Source: Antitrichia curtipendula (lineage: Eukaryota; Streptophyta; Bryopsida; Hypnales; Leucodontaceae). Taken from it: a stretch of DNA of 64,000 bases. The stretch is taken from the NCBI GenBank assembly GCA_951230915.1, contig OX579635.1:11594001-11658000 (forward strand), in the 5' to 3' direction. Below, one piece after another: positions 37,545 through 49,230 of this stretch. The notes under the pieces are model-generated. The model did not search any database, was not told the DNA's origin, and saw only the letters and a list, made by a program, of their open reading frames with translations. Position 1 is the stretch's first letter. Each line of letters opens with the position of its first letter. The position numbers and the translations under genes are program-made.

Positions 37545-38256
37545 TAGTTGCAAGAAACACTTGTCCTTTTTTTGGTACCCTTGGCCTTGGACATGTGGTT
37601 TTTTGCTCATAGCTCTTGCGTCCTATGTCTGTTTTCTATGATATTTGAAATGAAGGTACATTTGGTAGTTGTAAAAATCGAGGAATTATTTTTTACTTCT
37701 TAAAATTAATTTATTGTTTTTAAATTGCCTCCAATTGAATGTCTACCTTGGACATTTAGGGGGGGTATTGTTTCCAACCCAAAGATGCAAATTTGAAGGT
37801 CAAAATTGGAATAAGGACTTCTACTGAAATTATACAAGCCTATAAATAGATCTTCTAAAAATAGTAAAATATCCACCTTCCACATGTGCTCAAAGTGCAC
37901 TACCTTTGGGCATGTGGAAAGAACACAATTTTCCCAAAGATGCAAATGGTTGAGAAGAGGCATCTTCAAGTTAGGATAAATATTTTTTTTAGTTTATTTT
38001 TTTTAGTTATTTTACTACTTTCTAAAAGTCAAATTTCAAAGTAACCATTTTCTTGCATTTTCCATCATTTTTTTTTGGTGCATAACTTTTAGAAAAAATA
38101 AATTCTAGGCTTGAATTTTCACACACCTTCTATTTTGAATGCTTTACAAATTTTCCATATTTTATTTTATTTTTAAAAGATTATTTCAATAGTCATAGTA
38201 TTCTAATACTTAGGCCATTTTTTGCTCAAAATGGTAGGTGTTTCTTGCAACTACCA
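37545..38256. mobile_element. TIR element with TTGCAAGAAACAC ends
   Basis: Left end GTAGTTGCAAGAAACACTTG; right end (inverted) GTAGTTGCAAGAAACACCTA. About 712 bp, AT-rich, no ORF of note. The TTGCAAGAAA core of the ends is shared with the R family, suggesting the same superfamily. Confidence 0.7.
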
Positions 38257-38784
38257 ACCATCTATTTGCATTTAATAAGCCCCCCCCCCCCCTCCCCTCA
38301 AAAATAAAAATCATATAGCCAACTTCATCACCCACCAAGTACAAAATTTTGCAAACCAAAACTTAAAATATACAACCTATTTCTAAGAAGGGTCCCATTT
38401 GCACAAAACAAGGTGACCTATTTTTGTGAACAAAGATAATATGATGTGGTTTAGCAACTTTATTGTTGTGTAACAAACAACACACTGACACCTAATGAAG
38501 TTGCTAAGACCAGTTTTCAAATTTGTGCTTCTCGACCAGAAACAGGTTTGCTTGTAGATTAGGACCAATTCAGAGTGTAATCTACACTTCTTTAATTTTT
38601 ACTAATTCCAAACTTGATGAAAAATTAGCAAAAATAGTGCAATCTTCATTATTTCTGTTCCTTTTCCTTGACTGAAGAAAATTATCCCCACCACCATTGC
38701 TCAATTAGACACATGCTAAAACACTTAGTGGCCTTGTCGGAGATAGGTTTTATACCTTATCATTTCTATTGCACTGCAGCATGG
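38257..38784. other. AT-rich sequence with C-run
   Basis: A C homopolymer interrupted by T is at 38280-38297. Nothing else seen. Confidence 0.5.
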
Positions 38785-39060
38785 AAACCGCCAAATTGAA
38801 ATTTCTGTAGCCAACGCCAAGCACAGTGTCTCACCTACCGTAAACCACTCCTGGGAAATGTCCCGTTCAATCGGCGGGAAGCTTCTGTGCCGTAATGCCC
38901 GATTACGCGGGCAAAACCGCGTAATCGGGGATTACGGATTTTTCATCCGGCTCATCGTTTTCATCACATTTTCATTGTGATTTCGTCGTGATTTACGTCG
39001 GGCAATACCCTCCTCTGCGGGCATTGCCCTATACGCAATAGGGCAGAGGGAGGGAAAATA
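38785..39060 (-). repeat. S repeat copy 1 with a 21-bp-arm hairpin
   Basis: Homologous in reverse to 47865-48150 (TGGTTTACG end, GGGCAATGCCCG and GATTTACGTCGG blocks). The hairpin CCGTAATGCCCGATTACGCG spans 38890-38937 with one mismatch in 21 and a 6-nt loop. Confidence 0.75.
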
Positions 39061-40345
39061 AAAATAAAAAAAAATAAAACTATTTCTGAAAAATGGAAAA
39101 AAACCTGGATGGATGGGAGCTCTTTCGACCACATAATTCTTCATTTTCATTATTTTGAGTCATTAAAGGATCCCTGCTTGTGACGACAACAAAGAGACCC
39201 CTCCCACAGGATTCTGAATGTTGTGCGGTCCCTGCGGTGTAACTGACCACCGACCCTTCGCAAGTCGCCATTGCAATTCAGTTGCTTGCATTCCAAACAG
39301 AATGTTCAAAGGACTGGCTGCAAGTGCGCGCAATGCGACGTTTGACTTTGAAGCTGCAGGCCAATGTCGTCTAAGCACCGACCGAAACAGCATATAGCTT
39401 GTAGACAGCGTGAGACCCGAGGCGGGGACGCACTGATCGAGAGGGACGGACTGGGCAGTACTGGCCTACTGGGTCGAGGAGGGAATAAATGATCCGTGTT
39501 GTAAGCGTACTGTGCTGTTGTGTAGGAGGCCAGAATTGGTAGCCTCACAGCCGGAAACTTCAGATATTCAAACCTTCAGTTCTGTCCATGCCGAAGTCGA
39601 GGAGAGTGTGGCACTCACGGGACGCAGGCCACCAACTTGTCGACACGAGTCCGGAGTCCGGAGTCCCTACAGTAACTTCTTATTATTATCTTACTGCAGA
39701 TGCAGGGGCACTGTTGCACACCGACTTTAGTAGCACGCCGTAGTAGGGAATGTCCATGCAGTCCATCGCAGTTCTCCACAAAATTCCAATGCTGGGAGTC
39801 TTGGACGGACGGACGGACGGACGGACGGACTGTACATTACGTAGGGAGACTACCAAGACTAAGTAATGGCCAATTGTATGCTAGCTACCCATGCTATCAT
39901 GCACTAGCCACACAAAATAATGAAATTAGGTTGCCCCATACTGATTTCTCGACATTTGACACTATTTTCAGTTATTGTATAAGACTGCACTACTTTTGAA
40001 TTAAATATTGTTGGAATTGGGACTCATGAACCTCCAAGTGTATAAATGAAAATATTCTTAGAAATATTTGTTGACTTTGATGGCTGGTAAAGTAGCTTTC
40101 TTGATATAAGGCAACCTAATTGTTGAGGCAACCTAATTTAACTATTTTGTACAGTTCACTTACAGTCTACAAAATATGATTATTCTTCCTGGAAATAATG
40201 GGCTCAGTCATAAATGGTTAAGGAAATTGGTGTGTGATAATGGAAATTTATCAGTTTCGTTAATAGAGCCCACTAACCATTTATCATTTTCTGAATGATC
40301 CTTGCTTGGAAACCAACCTTGTTTATAATGTACATTAATAACCCT
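39061..40345. other. GC-richer island with (GGAC)n microsatellite
   Basis: GC-rich from about 39170 to 39850. A run of seven GGAC units is at about 39804-39831, and CCGGAGT is repeated near 39650-39665. ORFs on both strands are overlapping and unrecognised. From 39850 onward it is AT-rich with nothing identified. Confidence 0.45.
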
Positions 40346-40349
40346 TCAA

Positions 40350-41110
40350 TCTCTAAAGTCCCAAAGCCTCTTTTCCATCAAAAACCACTAAAAACTGCCA
40401 TTTCTATAGCAAACAAAAAAATCAAAATTTAATATTTAATTTGCATATCTAACCATAGGATCTTGTACCAGATTTTGAATTTTGAATTTTATATGATAAT
40501 GAATTAAGTTGAGGGTCTAGAAAAACAAAAATTAGTTTTTACTCATTAAAAATTTGTTAAGAAGTGTAGAACTAGGTTCAAGATTGAAGGAAAATCTAAA
40601 TTGTTAATAGCTCTAAGATGGAATTGAAATACACTAATCTCAACGATGAGATTTTTCTAGCAAGAGATCTTAAACCTATCAAACTTTTTCTTTTTTTTAA
40701 ATTATAAAAATTGAAGTTAGAATTGAATTCTACAAGTTATTTTTCAAGAAGATGCTTTGATTGCCCCCAAAAACAAGATTGTCCATAACTTTCACATAAC
40801 AAATCCAAATGGAATAAATCAAAGCTTCCCATGTACATAAAAAATTTAATCTATATAAAATAAAATTTTAAAATATTTTACTTTAAGTTCTTTTGAAGGA
40901 TTTTTTTTGCCCGCCAAACTAAGAAAAGGGCTTTTTGTGCCATAACCTTTGCTCTTGTTTTCCAATTGAAATAAAAAAAACTATATTTTCGAAAAGCTCA
41001 TTTTTTTTTATCTTCACAATAAAACTCAAAAAATCACGACAAATATTGAGACCATAGAAGCTTGCCCAAAATCCATTTTGTCCCTTGAGGGGATAATGGA
41101 ACTTTAGGGA
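40350..41110. mobile_element. TTAA-type element, family 7 copy 1
   Basis: Left end TCTCTAAAGTCCC after TCAA (a decayed TTAA); right end ACTTTAGGGA followed by TTAA (41111-41114). It matches 60929-61651, including the AAAACTGCCATTTCTAT block. Confidence 0.65.
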
Positions 41111-41114
41111 TTAA

Positions 41115-42060
41115 AGGATGCGGCCTCCCATGACCAAGGTAGTTACCAAAATGCTTGCATTTATTATTTCTATTTTTTGGCCTCAATGTTCTTTATGAGT
41201 TAATCAATGCTTGAGGGTCCCTTTCACTCTCCAAAATGGGAGCCCCACGTGTTGCAACTTCCTAGCCTACTTAATCTATTCAATTTCCACCTTCATGCAA
41301 TTCATATTGTCTCTCTCTAGCGAGCCAATTACTTTATGTAGATTAAACTGATTCACTTACTCAAATCTTAGAAGGAATTATCCCAATGTCCGAGGGATAA
41401 AGGTTCAAGTTGGTTAACAATGTTATGGTTGTATTGGCATTGTTGAGGTCCACGAACATCATTAAGATGATTGGTAGAGCAACATTGGCATTGCTTAGTA
41501 GAACGACTTAGACCTTGAGCCGTAGGTTAATCGAAACAATCATTCCTTGTTTAGACATCCATCCACTTGATAGGTACTTGAATCATATTATTATCTAAAA
41601 TTAATAAGTTTTATTAAAAATTTAATGAATGTGATATGCCTCTTGGAGACAGTTTGGATGGTTTGATTCCTCCAAACCCCCTTTTTCTAGTGTATTGGTA
41701 GCCACTACCAAATCTAAGTAAAATTTTGGCAAAATATACTATAAGTTTAGATTCTATTCATGAAAAAACCATTTACCAACTGGTCTCATTTTGGAAGAAG
41801 CATAATTCTATAAAATTTCCTGGGTAGATAAATAAAACTAGCATCAAATCCAAATCTTTTTATTTTTTTGGACCTTTGTGGAATTAGTTGTAAATTTTTT
41901 AAAGTTGAAACAACATAGAGTTGTGAAAGCGTTATGATCACCATTAATACATTCAGAACTCCAATACATATATTCCTCTATTAGAAGGCCCTTTTAGAAC
42001 TTGGGCCCTTTAACACTTTAAAGCCCAAGGAAACAAAAATTAGTTTATATAGTGTAAAAG
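41115..42060. other. AT-rich sequence with an H-family repeat
   Basis: About 41760-42010 belongs to the H repeat family (block TTTGTGGAATTAGTTGTAAA). The remainder shows no gene or element end. Confidence 0.45.
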
Positions 42061-42612
42061 CTCGGGGAGGTCACTTAGAGAACCCATGTGCAAACAAAAC
42101 TTTGGACCCCCTATATACTTTTTGAATTTTAAATTAAAAATGAATAAATAAATATAAATAGATTTTTTTACTTTGAAAGTTTATGTTTTGAATTATTGAT
42201 ATTTTTATTTGTTAATAATAATTAGTTACAAATTTTTGAAGTAAAAAGATACACTATATAACTGAAAAATAACTTTCACACCCCTATATTTTATAAAAGA
42301 AATTGTCTATAAAATGAACATAAAAAGCCTAAAAATAACTCTCTATTGAAAGCTCATTTGAGTTGAATACTGATTCAATGGTCATCTAAATGTGTTCTTT
42401 GTAATTATTTGAGTTGAAAAACATGCCATTTTAATTCATTTTCAACCTCTTCTAGAAATCATTTCATATTTTATTTGAGTTGGATATTTTGGCAATAGAA
42501 ACCTATAGTCATTATTAAACAATGCTCAAAATTTTAGGTTGAAATTATAGTTTATTACAAACCACTTGTTTGCACGTGGTTTGTTGTAGTAGAACTAAGT
42601 GCACCCCCCAAG
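42061..42612. mobile_element. Q-family TIR element copy 2
   Basis: Left end TCGGGGAGGTCACTTAGAG; right end (inverted) TTGGGGGGTGCACTTAG; both continue to a GTGCAAAC motif. This uninterrupted copy serves as the empty site (about 42264-42285) for the MITE nested in 3476-4357. Confidence 0.7.
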
Positions 42613-42825
42613 ATAAAAAGTCATCTTTATAGGCCATTAAAATTGAATTTTTAAGTTTCTACTTCTCACTTCTTGTTGTTACAATACAACAATTTTCTAT
42701 TTGGATTAAAAAAATAGACCTTTTCAAAATTTTAATAAATTTATGGATGTTTTTGGATGTCTTGTTCATTTCAATGGGATCAAAGTAGTGCAAGGAGCAT
42801 AAATTTTTTCACAAATTGGATTTAA

Positions 42826-43722
42826 TCCCTAAAGGACTAGGGGTGTTTTTAAAGAAACATTGTAAAAATTGCGGTTTTATAGTATGTTACTCAAAAACGA
42901 AAATTAAATTTTTTTTTTAAAACTTCAATTAAAAAAAACATAAGTAAAGTGTTTTACCATAATGTGGAAAAAAATCCATCCCAATGTATTGTGTAGATTG
43001 AAAGATTATAATGTTTGAAGTGAGAATTTTTTGTTTTTTTATTTTTCATTCCTGTGAAACAAAATCAGCAAACTTTAGGCCCTCTTAGAGTAGAATTTTT
43101 GCTCTACACAAAAATGAATGGTCAAAATCTTCATTTTCAAATTTTAAAGATTTTGACCATTGATTTTTGATATTTTTTGATGATTTCTTGTGCAATAAGG
43201 AAATATTTTATTTGAAATACAAACAGCGAAAAGTTAGACACAAACATTTGAAATATGTGGAAAAAATTTCAAGAATTTTGACTTCACAAATTGCAAGATA
43301 ATAGGACTTGAAGTTAGAAGAAAATATTTTTTCTTGAAACCATTATAGTTAACAAAGTTTGACTCCTCTTAGAATGAGATTTGAGGACTAAATTTTTTAT
43401 TTTTTTAACAATTGTATGCCATATTTAATTAGTTACATACATGCTAAATTTCAAAAGTTGATGAGCTTTTTTACAAAAGATTCTCCAAAGATTTCCAAGT
43501 TGCCCGAGCTGCCTAAAAAGTTCATGCTAGCATAACTTTTGATCTGGGCACTTGATTACAAAAAAAACAATTTTTCACCAAAGAAGTACTCCGTACATGT
43601 TTAAAGATTGTGTCCAAATTTTATAAACATCCAACCCAAAATGACTTTGTAGAAACATATATTGAACGAACACTTGAAAAGATTTCTTACGTATATTGAA
43701 CGGACACTTGGTCCTTTAGGAG
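42826..43722. mobile_element. TTAA-flanked TIR element, family 2
   Basis: 897 bp with ends TCCCTAAAGGAC and GTCCTTTAGGA, and TTAA at 42822-42825 and 43723-43726. The right end (TATTGAACGGACACTTGG) matches the 73-bp element at 50408-50480. A diverged relative lies at about 44690-45890. Confidence 0.8.
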
Positions 43723-43726
43723 TTAA

Positions 43727-44689
43727 GTTTCAATTTTTGGCATTCTAGTTTCTAACCCTAGTATATTTACATCATACTAGAAGATGCAAATTGAATTCAA
43801 CATTCTCTAATTCACATTGAATTTGGTAGTTGAGATCCCCCCATGGGCATACATTGGAAAAAAACTTTTCTAATTTGAGATTGTAGATCTTGCAAATGGT
43901 AAAGAATTTGAGTTTCAAACTTTCTATATGTAATCTACATGAAGTCAAGATCAAAGTCTCATGGTCACAATTGTCATTGTTTATACTTTGTAGTTGAAAA
44001 ATCTTGATACAAATATGACTTAATTGACAAGTGTCATAATTTGGAATAATAGTTTTAGAACAAATTCTAATCATTGTACTCTATATGTGAAGCTTTGTTT
44101 CACTTCATTCCAATAAGTATTGCAAAAGTAATGAGTTTTTAAAATTTCAATGTCAAAGAGGGCAACACTAAATATTTTCTAAGAATAGAATAATTATTAT
44201 TACCGGTAGTATAGGTTGATACCTATACCAAAACCTTTGAACCATTATATTCCATCTAATGAATTGAAAGTTATAAGAACTTTTATTTTGCGGGTAATGA
44301 AGTTAGGAAAAAGGTATAAAGTTATTTATTGAACTAAAATTTTAATAAAGGAAAATGTAGGATATAAGTTGTTTACTACAATATTCTCATCATTGCATTT
44401 GACAATTTCCAATTTCTTGTCAAAGGTGTTTGTAATTTAGTTTTTTCTCTCATCCAATACCACCTTTCACTTTATGATTCAAAATAAATAAATATGAAAG
44501 TTTTTTTACCATGGGATACACAAGTTATGGGATACATGGGTGGTTTCTAAAAATGTTGAAGGATGAAAGTTCACTTTGGGAAGGGCTAGAAAAATTACTT
44601 TTTGAATTTAGGCATATAGAACTTGTAATTGGTGGAATTTTCACTCTCAAACTTGAAAGGATGTGCTTAAACAAGTGAACTTCATTTCT
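43727..44689. other. AT-rich sequence with no recognised feature
   Basis: A 100-codon minus-strand ORF at 43772-44074 has no recognisable domain. Nothing else found. Confidence 0.4.
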
Positions 44690-45890
44690 AATGGATGGAG
44701 GGTGTTTTTCAAGAGAAATTGTGGAAAATCAACAATTTCTGGTGCATTGGATAAAATTGAAAATTAAATTTTTTTTCTTGAATTTGAACAATACAAGAGT
44801 GTAGTAGTCCATTATGTCAACATGGAAAAAAAATTTAGGCCATTTGTCAATGTGGATTGCAAGATTTTGAAAATTGAAAAAAATAAATTGGAATCCTAAC
44901 AAACAAGGACAACATACTTCAAACTAGGGTTGGTGAATTTGAACGTCCCGGGACAAATCACGTCCAAAAATCGGACATTTGGACGTTCAGACGTAACGTC
45001 TACAGGTGATGCAACGGATGCAGTGGTCATTGTCCGTCGAATGGTAGTCAGCGGACGGACTGATGGATGGATTTGCAACATATACTTTTTGAGAAAATAT
45101 CATCTAAATTGCTTGACCCCGTCCGACCGACCGTCCGACGTCCACTGGACGGGAAAATAGAAAAATCCGGTATGTGAAATGACGTCCTAGGGTCAGCATC
45201 CATGTCCACTAGACGTCCAACAAGACACCAAGATGCCTTGTCAACCTTGCTTCAAACTCCCTTGGAGTGAATTTTTTTTTTCTACACAAGAATGAGGATC
45301 TACACCATTCGTTAGTTCATCTTATGAGATACACTCATGCAAAAATTCAGAAGCAAATTAGGGGGCTACCTTATTCAAAATCACCTTACAATACAATTAT
45401 GTAATGCGGTAATACACTAGCCATTTTTGATAATTTCTTGTGCACTATGAAAAATAGAGCCAGGCATTTAGAATATGTGGGAAATTTTTTGCAGATATTT
45501 GACTTTACAGATCATAGCGTTTGAAGTTAGAAGAAAATGTTTTTTTCAAAATTGCCCTCAACATAGTTAACAAAGTTTGACTCCTCTTGGAGTATAATTT
45601 TAGAAACAAAATTATTTTTTTTCTTAAAATAAAATTTTATGCCATATCACATTAGGTACATACATATATGCCAATTTTCAAGGGCTAATGAGGAATTTAA
45701 CAAAAGATGCCTAAACCATATTAGAATTGTCCCAAACTACTTGACTTTTTTTTAGCAATATAACTTTTCACATGGGCATCCTAATTAGAATTTTCTTTTT
45801 CTTTTTCTCCAAGAGGTGGTTAGTGCTTGAACCAAAATTTCATAAAGTCATCCAATCAAAATTGACTTTGTAGGAACCTACCTAAGCATT
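44690..45890. repeat. Diverged relative of the family 2 TTAA element, split by a hAT MITE
   Basis: Collinear with 42826-43722: shared GATGGAGGGTG/ACTAGGGGTG start, AGTTAACAAAGTTTGACTCC block and the ATGCCATAT block. The ends are decayed and the TTAA flanks are not clear. The 325-bp hAT MITE at 44925-45249 is inserted in it. Confidence 0.6.
44925..45249. mobile_element. hAT MITE with perfect 8-bp target duplication
   Basis: 325 bp starting TAGGGTTGGTGAA and ending TTGTCAACCTTG. The 8-bp CTTCAAAC flanks it on both sides (44917-44924 and 45250-45257). An 8-bp duplication and ends of this kind fit hAT. The interior is rich in GGACGT/ACGTCC units. The related element at 42826-43722 is uninterrupted at the equivalent point (about 43074-43090). 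Confidence 0.88.
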
Positions 45891-45917
45891 TGATTGCTCA
45901 TTCCACATATGATTGTC

Positions 45918-45942
45918 CTTGGGGGGGGGGGGGGGGGGGGGG
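45918..45942. repeat. G homopolymer run
   Basis: An almost uninterrupted run of about 23 G. It produces artefactual Gly- or Pro-rich ORFs. Confidence 0.95.
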
Positions 45943-45975
45943 AAGAATGCATGAAGATGAATATTTTAACATGTA

Positions 45976-46542
45976 CTCCCTCCGTCCCAAAATGTTCTTC
46001 CTGTTGGCCTTCATTTTTTGTCCCAAAATGATCTTCCTGTTGTACTTTGTGAGCTGCAAATTGGTCAAATTTAACTTTTGGTTGTTCTCTAGGACTAACA
46101 AAACAATTCCAAGCGATAGTTCCCCCTCCATCTATGCAATCACTAATCAAAAGACAAATAAAATGGTTGAAGGGGTCAATCAACACTTTTTGTTTTTATT
46201 TTTTGCATCTCTTTGAATATTATCTAATTGAAGGAAATGAAGGTTTTGGGAGGCAAAATATAGGTCCACATATGGTCTTTGACTTATACTAACCACCCAC
46301 AAAATGACGATCTCACACTCAATAATTAAATAACCACTGGTGCTCTTTGAAAATACCCAAAAAATTTCACTTTTCAATAATTCAAAACTACACTTTAAAA
46401 AGGCTTCAAAACTCAAAGTTTCAAGGGCAATAGGAGTACACCAAACTCCATATGTAGTACAAAACAGGCTTTAAAAATGTTATTTTTAGTCTTAATCCGG
46501 AACATTTTGTCTAACAGGAAGATCATTTCGGGACGGAGGGAG
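45976..46542. mobile_element. Stowaway-like MITE
   Basis: 567 bp with inverted ends CTCCCTCCGTCCC extending about 32 bp with few mismatches (AAAATGTTCTTCCTGTT / GAAATGATCTTCCTGTT). TA duplication at 45974-45975 and 46543-46544. The CTCCCTCCGT terminus is the hallmark of plant Stowaway elements. Confidence 0.93.
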
Positions 46543-46544
46543 TA

Positions 46545-46965
46545 TAACAAAGCAATTTTGAGCCTCAAAATATCTACAAATATTTCAGATATTACGAACC
46601 AACAATTGCCCATTCTGCTTACCATTGGTCAGGATGCCTGGCCATGCAACAGCACAAAAATATGTTAGAAAATTCTTTTGAGGTTCCAAACTATTTCACG
46701 ACTGCTTTACTTTCCCACCTTTTTGTACCAGAACTTTACTGGCCAACACAAAGAATACATTTTTCAATGTCACCATATTTTACAACCATTCTTCATTGCT
46801 GTAGTACTTTTCTAGAACCTACGGAAGCCCATCATTTTAACCAAAAGCAAATGAGAAATGACATGGGATGCTGGAATTCAATTCTGGACGTTCACCCAAG
46901 CCTAACTCAAAGGACTCTCAATGGGGGAAAAAAAGACTACTGTTTTTTTTATTTACCAAAGCAGG
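46545..46965. other. Unassigned stretch with an open frame
   Basis: A 140-codon plus-strand ORF (46644-47066) starts here and runs into the TTAA element at 46970. No domain is recognised and the frame crosses a transposon boundary, so I do not call it a gene. Confidence 0.4.
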
Positions 46966-46969
46966 TTAA

Positions 46970-47854
46970 CCCTTTAGTGACCGGTCGACCACTTTATGGT
47001 CGATTTTGGGACTCTTGGTCTGATGCTATTCAAAATACATTTGATCACAAAAATCTCAAAGAGTAACGCAATTAGAGTGTCTTCATGCGCTTCAAACAAA
47101 ACCAATTTTAAGGGAATTGGAGCATTGATGAATTAGCTATGAGGTTGCAAACTCAAATGGCCTGGACCTTCAAATGGAAAGTGTTCAACAAAAATATAAA
47201 AAAATGTCAACCAAATTGTGAGATTTTTTTGTAACTTGATGTCTTGACAAGGTGTAAGTGTTTCTTTGTAATCTCATGAATGCCCAAAGTAAACTTATGC
47301 ATTGGTATTTATGTAGCGCAAATTCTAAAGGGTCATTCAAATCACTGATTTTTGAGAATTAAGGAAAGCAACTCAAACTCCAACAAGACTCTAGAAGCAA
47401 ACATGATGTAGAGGTACATTTCACTTTCTTCAATCTACCAAATCTGCACATTTTAGAAGGGTATTTGCATTGATGACCACATATGACCATTTTTTGTGAA
47501 CTTCAAAAATTTGTAACTAATTTCACAAAGCTTGAAAAAATATGAAACGACTTGGGTTAGATGCCTATTCTACTTGTCTTTTGTGGAAAATTTACTAAAA
47601 AATATTAAAAGATGTTTCACCTCCCCAAAATTCAATTTTAGCCCTTAAAAGGTTCATTAATGGACCTTTTACCTTATTTATAGAGATTTGTACTGTTGGA
47701 TGAGTTTGATTTTTTGTTAGGTTGAAGAATCTCCCTTATAGAAACACCTTATACGGTTTGATCTAAGACTGCATTTCTTAGAGTGGCCACAAAGTTTACT
47801 TTCTTGAAAAACTACGCCCGCCCCCCAAATCAACCACGGTCACTGTCTAAAGGG
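46970..47854. mobile_element. TTAA-flanked TIR element, family 5
   Basis: 885 bp with ends CCCTTTAGTGACCG and (reverse complement of right end) CCCTTTAGACAGTGACCG, between TTAA at 46966-46969 and 47855-47858. It includes a stretch (about 47460-47650) belonging to the H repeat family, inverted. Confidence 0.75.
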
Positions 47855-47864
47855 TTAAAAGCAG

Positions 47865-48150
47865 CATTCTGTATAGGGCAATGCCCGAGGAGGAGGGCAT
47901 TTCGGGAAATAAAGGGCCGACGAAGAGGGCGGAGCCCGACGAGGAGGCCTTTTATTTCCCGAAATGCCCGACGATGAGAGGCCATTGTCCGACGTAAATC
48001 ACGAGCAGAACTGGATGAATGTTGGGGATGAAGAATCGAATTCGGATGAGGAATCCGTAATGCTCGATTACGCAAAAAATCCCGCGCAATCAGGCATTAC
48101 GCTGCAGAAGCCTCCCAGGAAATGAATGACGCATTTCCTGGGAGTGGTTT
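47865..48150 (+). repeat. S repeat copy 2 with a 24-bp-arm hairpin
   Basis: Arms 47895-47918 and 47946-47969 (GGGCATTTCGGGAAATAAA) pair with one mismatch. This hairpin is at a different place in the repeat from the one in copy 1. Starts right after the TTAA at 47855-47858. Confidence 0.75.
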
Positions 48151-48298
48151 ACGTACATACATACACTCATCTGCTTGTCGGGAGTTTTATTGGTTGTGGT
48201 AGAAAATTCAAATGTTTAGTGGGGGCTTGCCTGTTTGTGGAGCATGTTTATTGGCATGAGTCCCATAGTAAGCTTATTGTAAGGTAGGAGTCTGTTAA

Positions 48299-48944
48299 CC
48301 CCAAAATGACCCTAGAAATTCCTGAGCTTCTAGGAATTTGTTCTAAATTGAATTAAAAGCCAACATTTTGATAAGTTGTATCAATTTTTTTTGAATTGTA
48401 ACCGTATAAAATCAAATTAGACATGTTAGACATCACATTAGAAAAGAAAACACAACAATATCTCTTATGGATTGAAAGATTATAATGTTTGATCATGAGG
48501 GTGTTAAAATTGTGAAAGTGATTTGAAGTCTTTCAATCCTCTTTTCACATGTCAAATCTAAAAAGTTGGTCAGCAAAAAAATATGAGGTTGAAGGGCCTA
48601 ACATGCATAACCCCAATCAATTTATGACTTCTCAGAATCTACTCTACAATTTTTTTGGATGAATTTCTAATGTGATTTTTTCTCAAAGATCTAGTGTATT
48701 TGAGGCTCATTCCCAAGAGCCCTCAACACTACAAAAGTCAAGATTGCAATGGACACCCGTGCACAAAATATTGAATAGAAAAATCATAATCAATCATTTT
48801 CAAAATCAGATTTTTGAAGCTAAAATTAAACTTCAAAAACAATTTATCAAAAATATAAATTACAAAAAATAGTAGTTTGGTAAGGTTTTATTTAACTTCA
48901 AAAATTGGTCAAGGACACATTCTGTCCTCAGGGTCCTTTTGGGG
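48299..48944. mobile_element. TTAA-flanked TIR element, family 6
   Basis: 646 bp with ends CCCCAAAATGACCC and GGGTCCTTTTGGGG, between TTAA at 48295-48298 and 48945-48948. Related copies are at about 22453-23090 (reverse) and 23552-24190. Confidence 0.82.
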
Positions 48945-49230
48945 TTAAAGCAACCCTTTCAGAGCTGATTTCATTTTCAGGAGAGCTAAACTCCTTGAAA
49001 CAATTTTCAGTAAATTTTACTAGAAAGAAAAATGGAATTGGCATCTACTCCAAGTCATTTCATATTTTTTGGACCTTTGTGAAATTAGTTACAAATTTTT
49101 GAAGTTGAAATTTAGTGGTTTCTAAAAGCGCCCCCCTCCTCAAATGTACAGCGTTGGTACATTGAAGAAAGTGAAATGTACCTCTGTGTTAGCGGTCGCT
49201 TTTAGAGACAGGTTGCTTTTATAGACCCCT

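Noticed and set aside
45890..46216. Gly-rich or Pro-rich ORFs around the G-run
   Set aside because: Homopolymer artefacts, partly within the Stowaway MITE.
46644..47066. 140-codon ORF
   Set aside because: It runs across the left boundary of the TTAA element at 46970 and resembles no known family.
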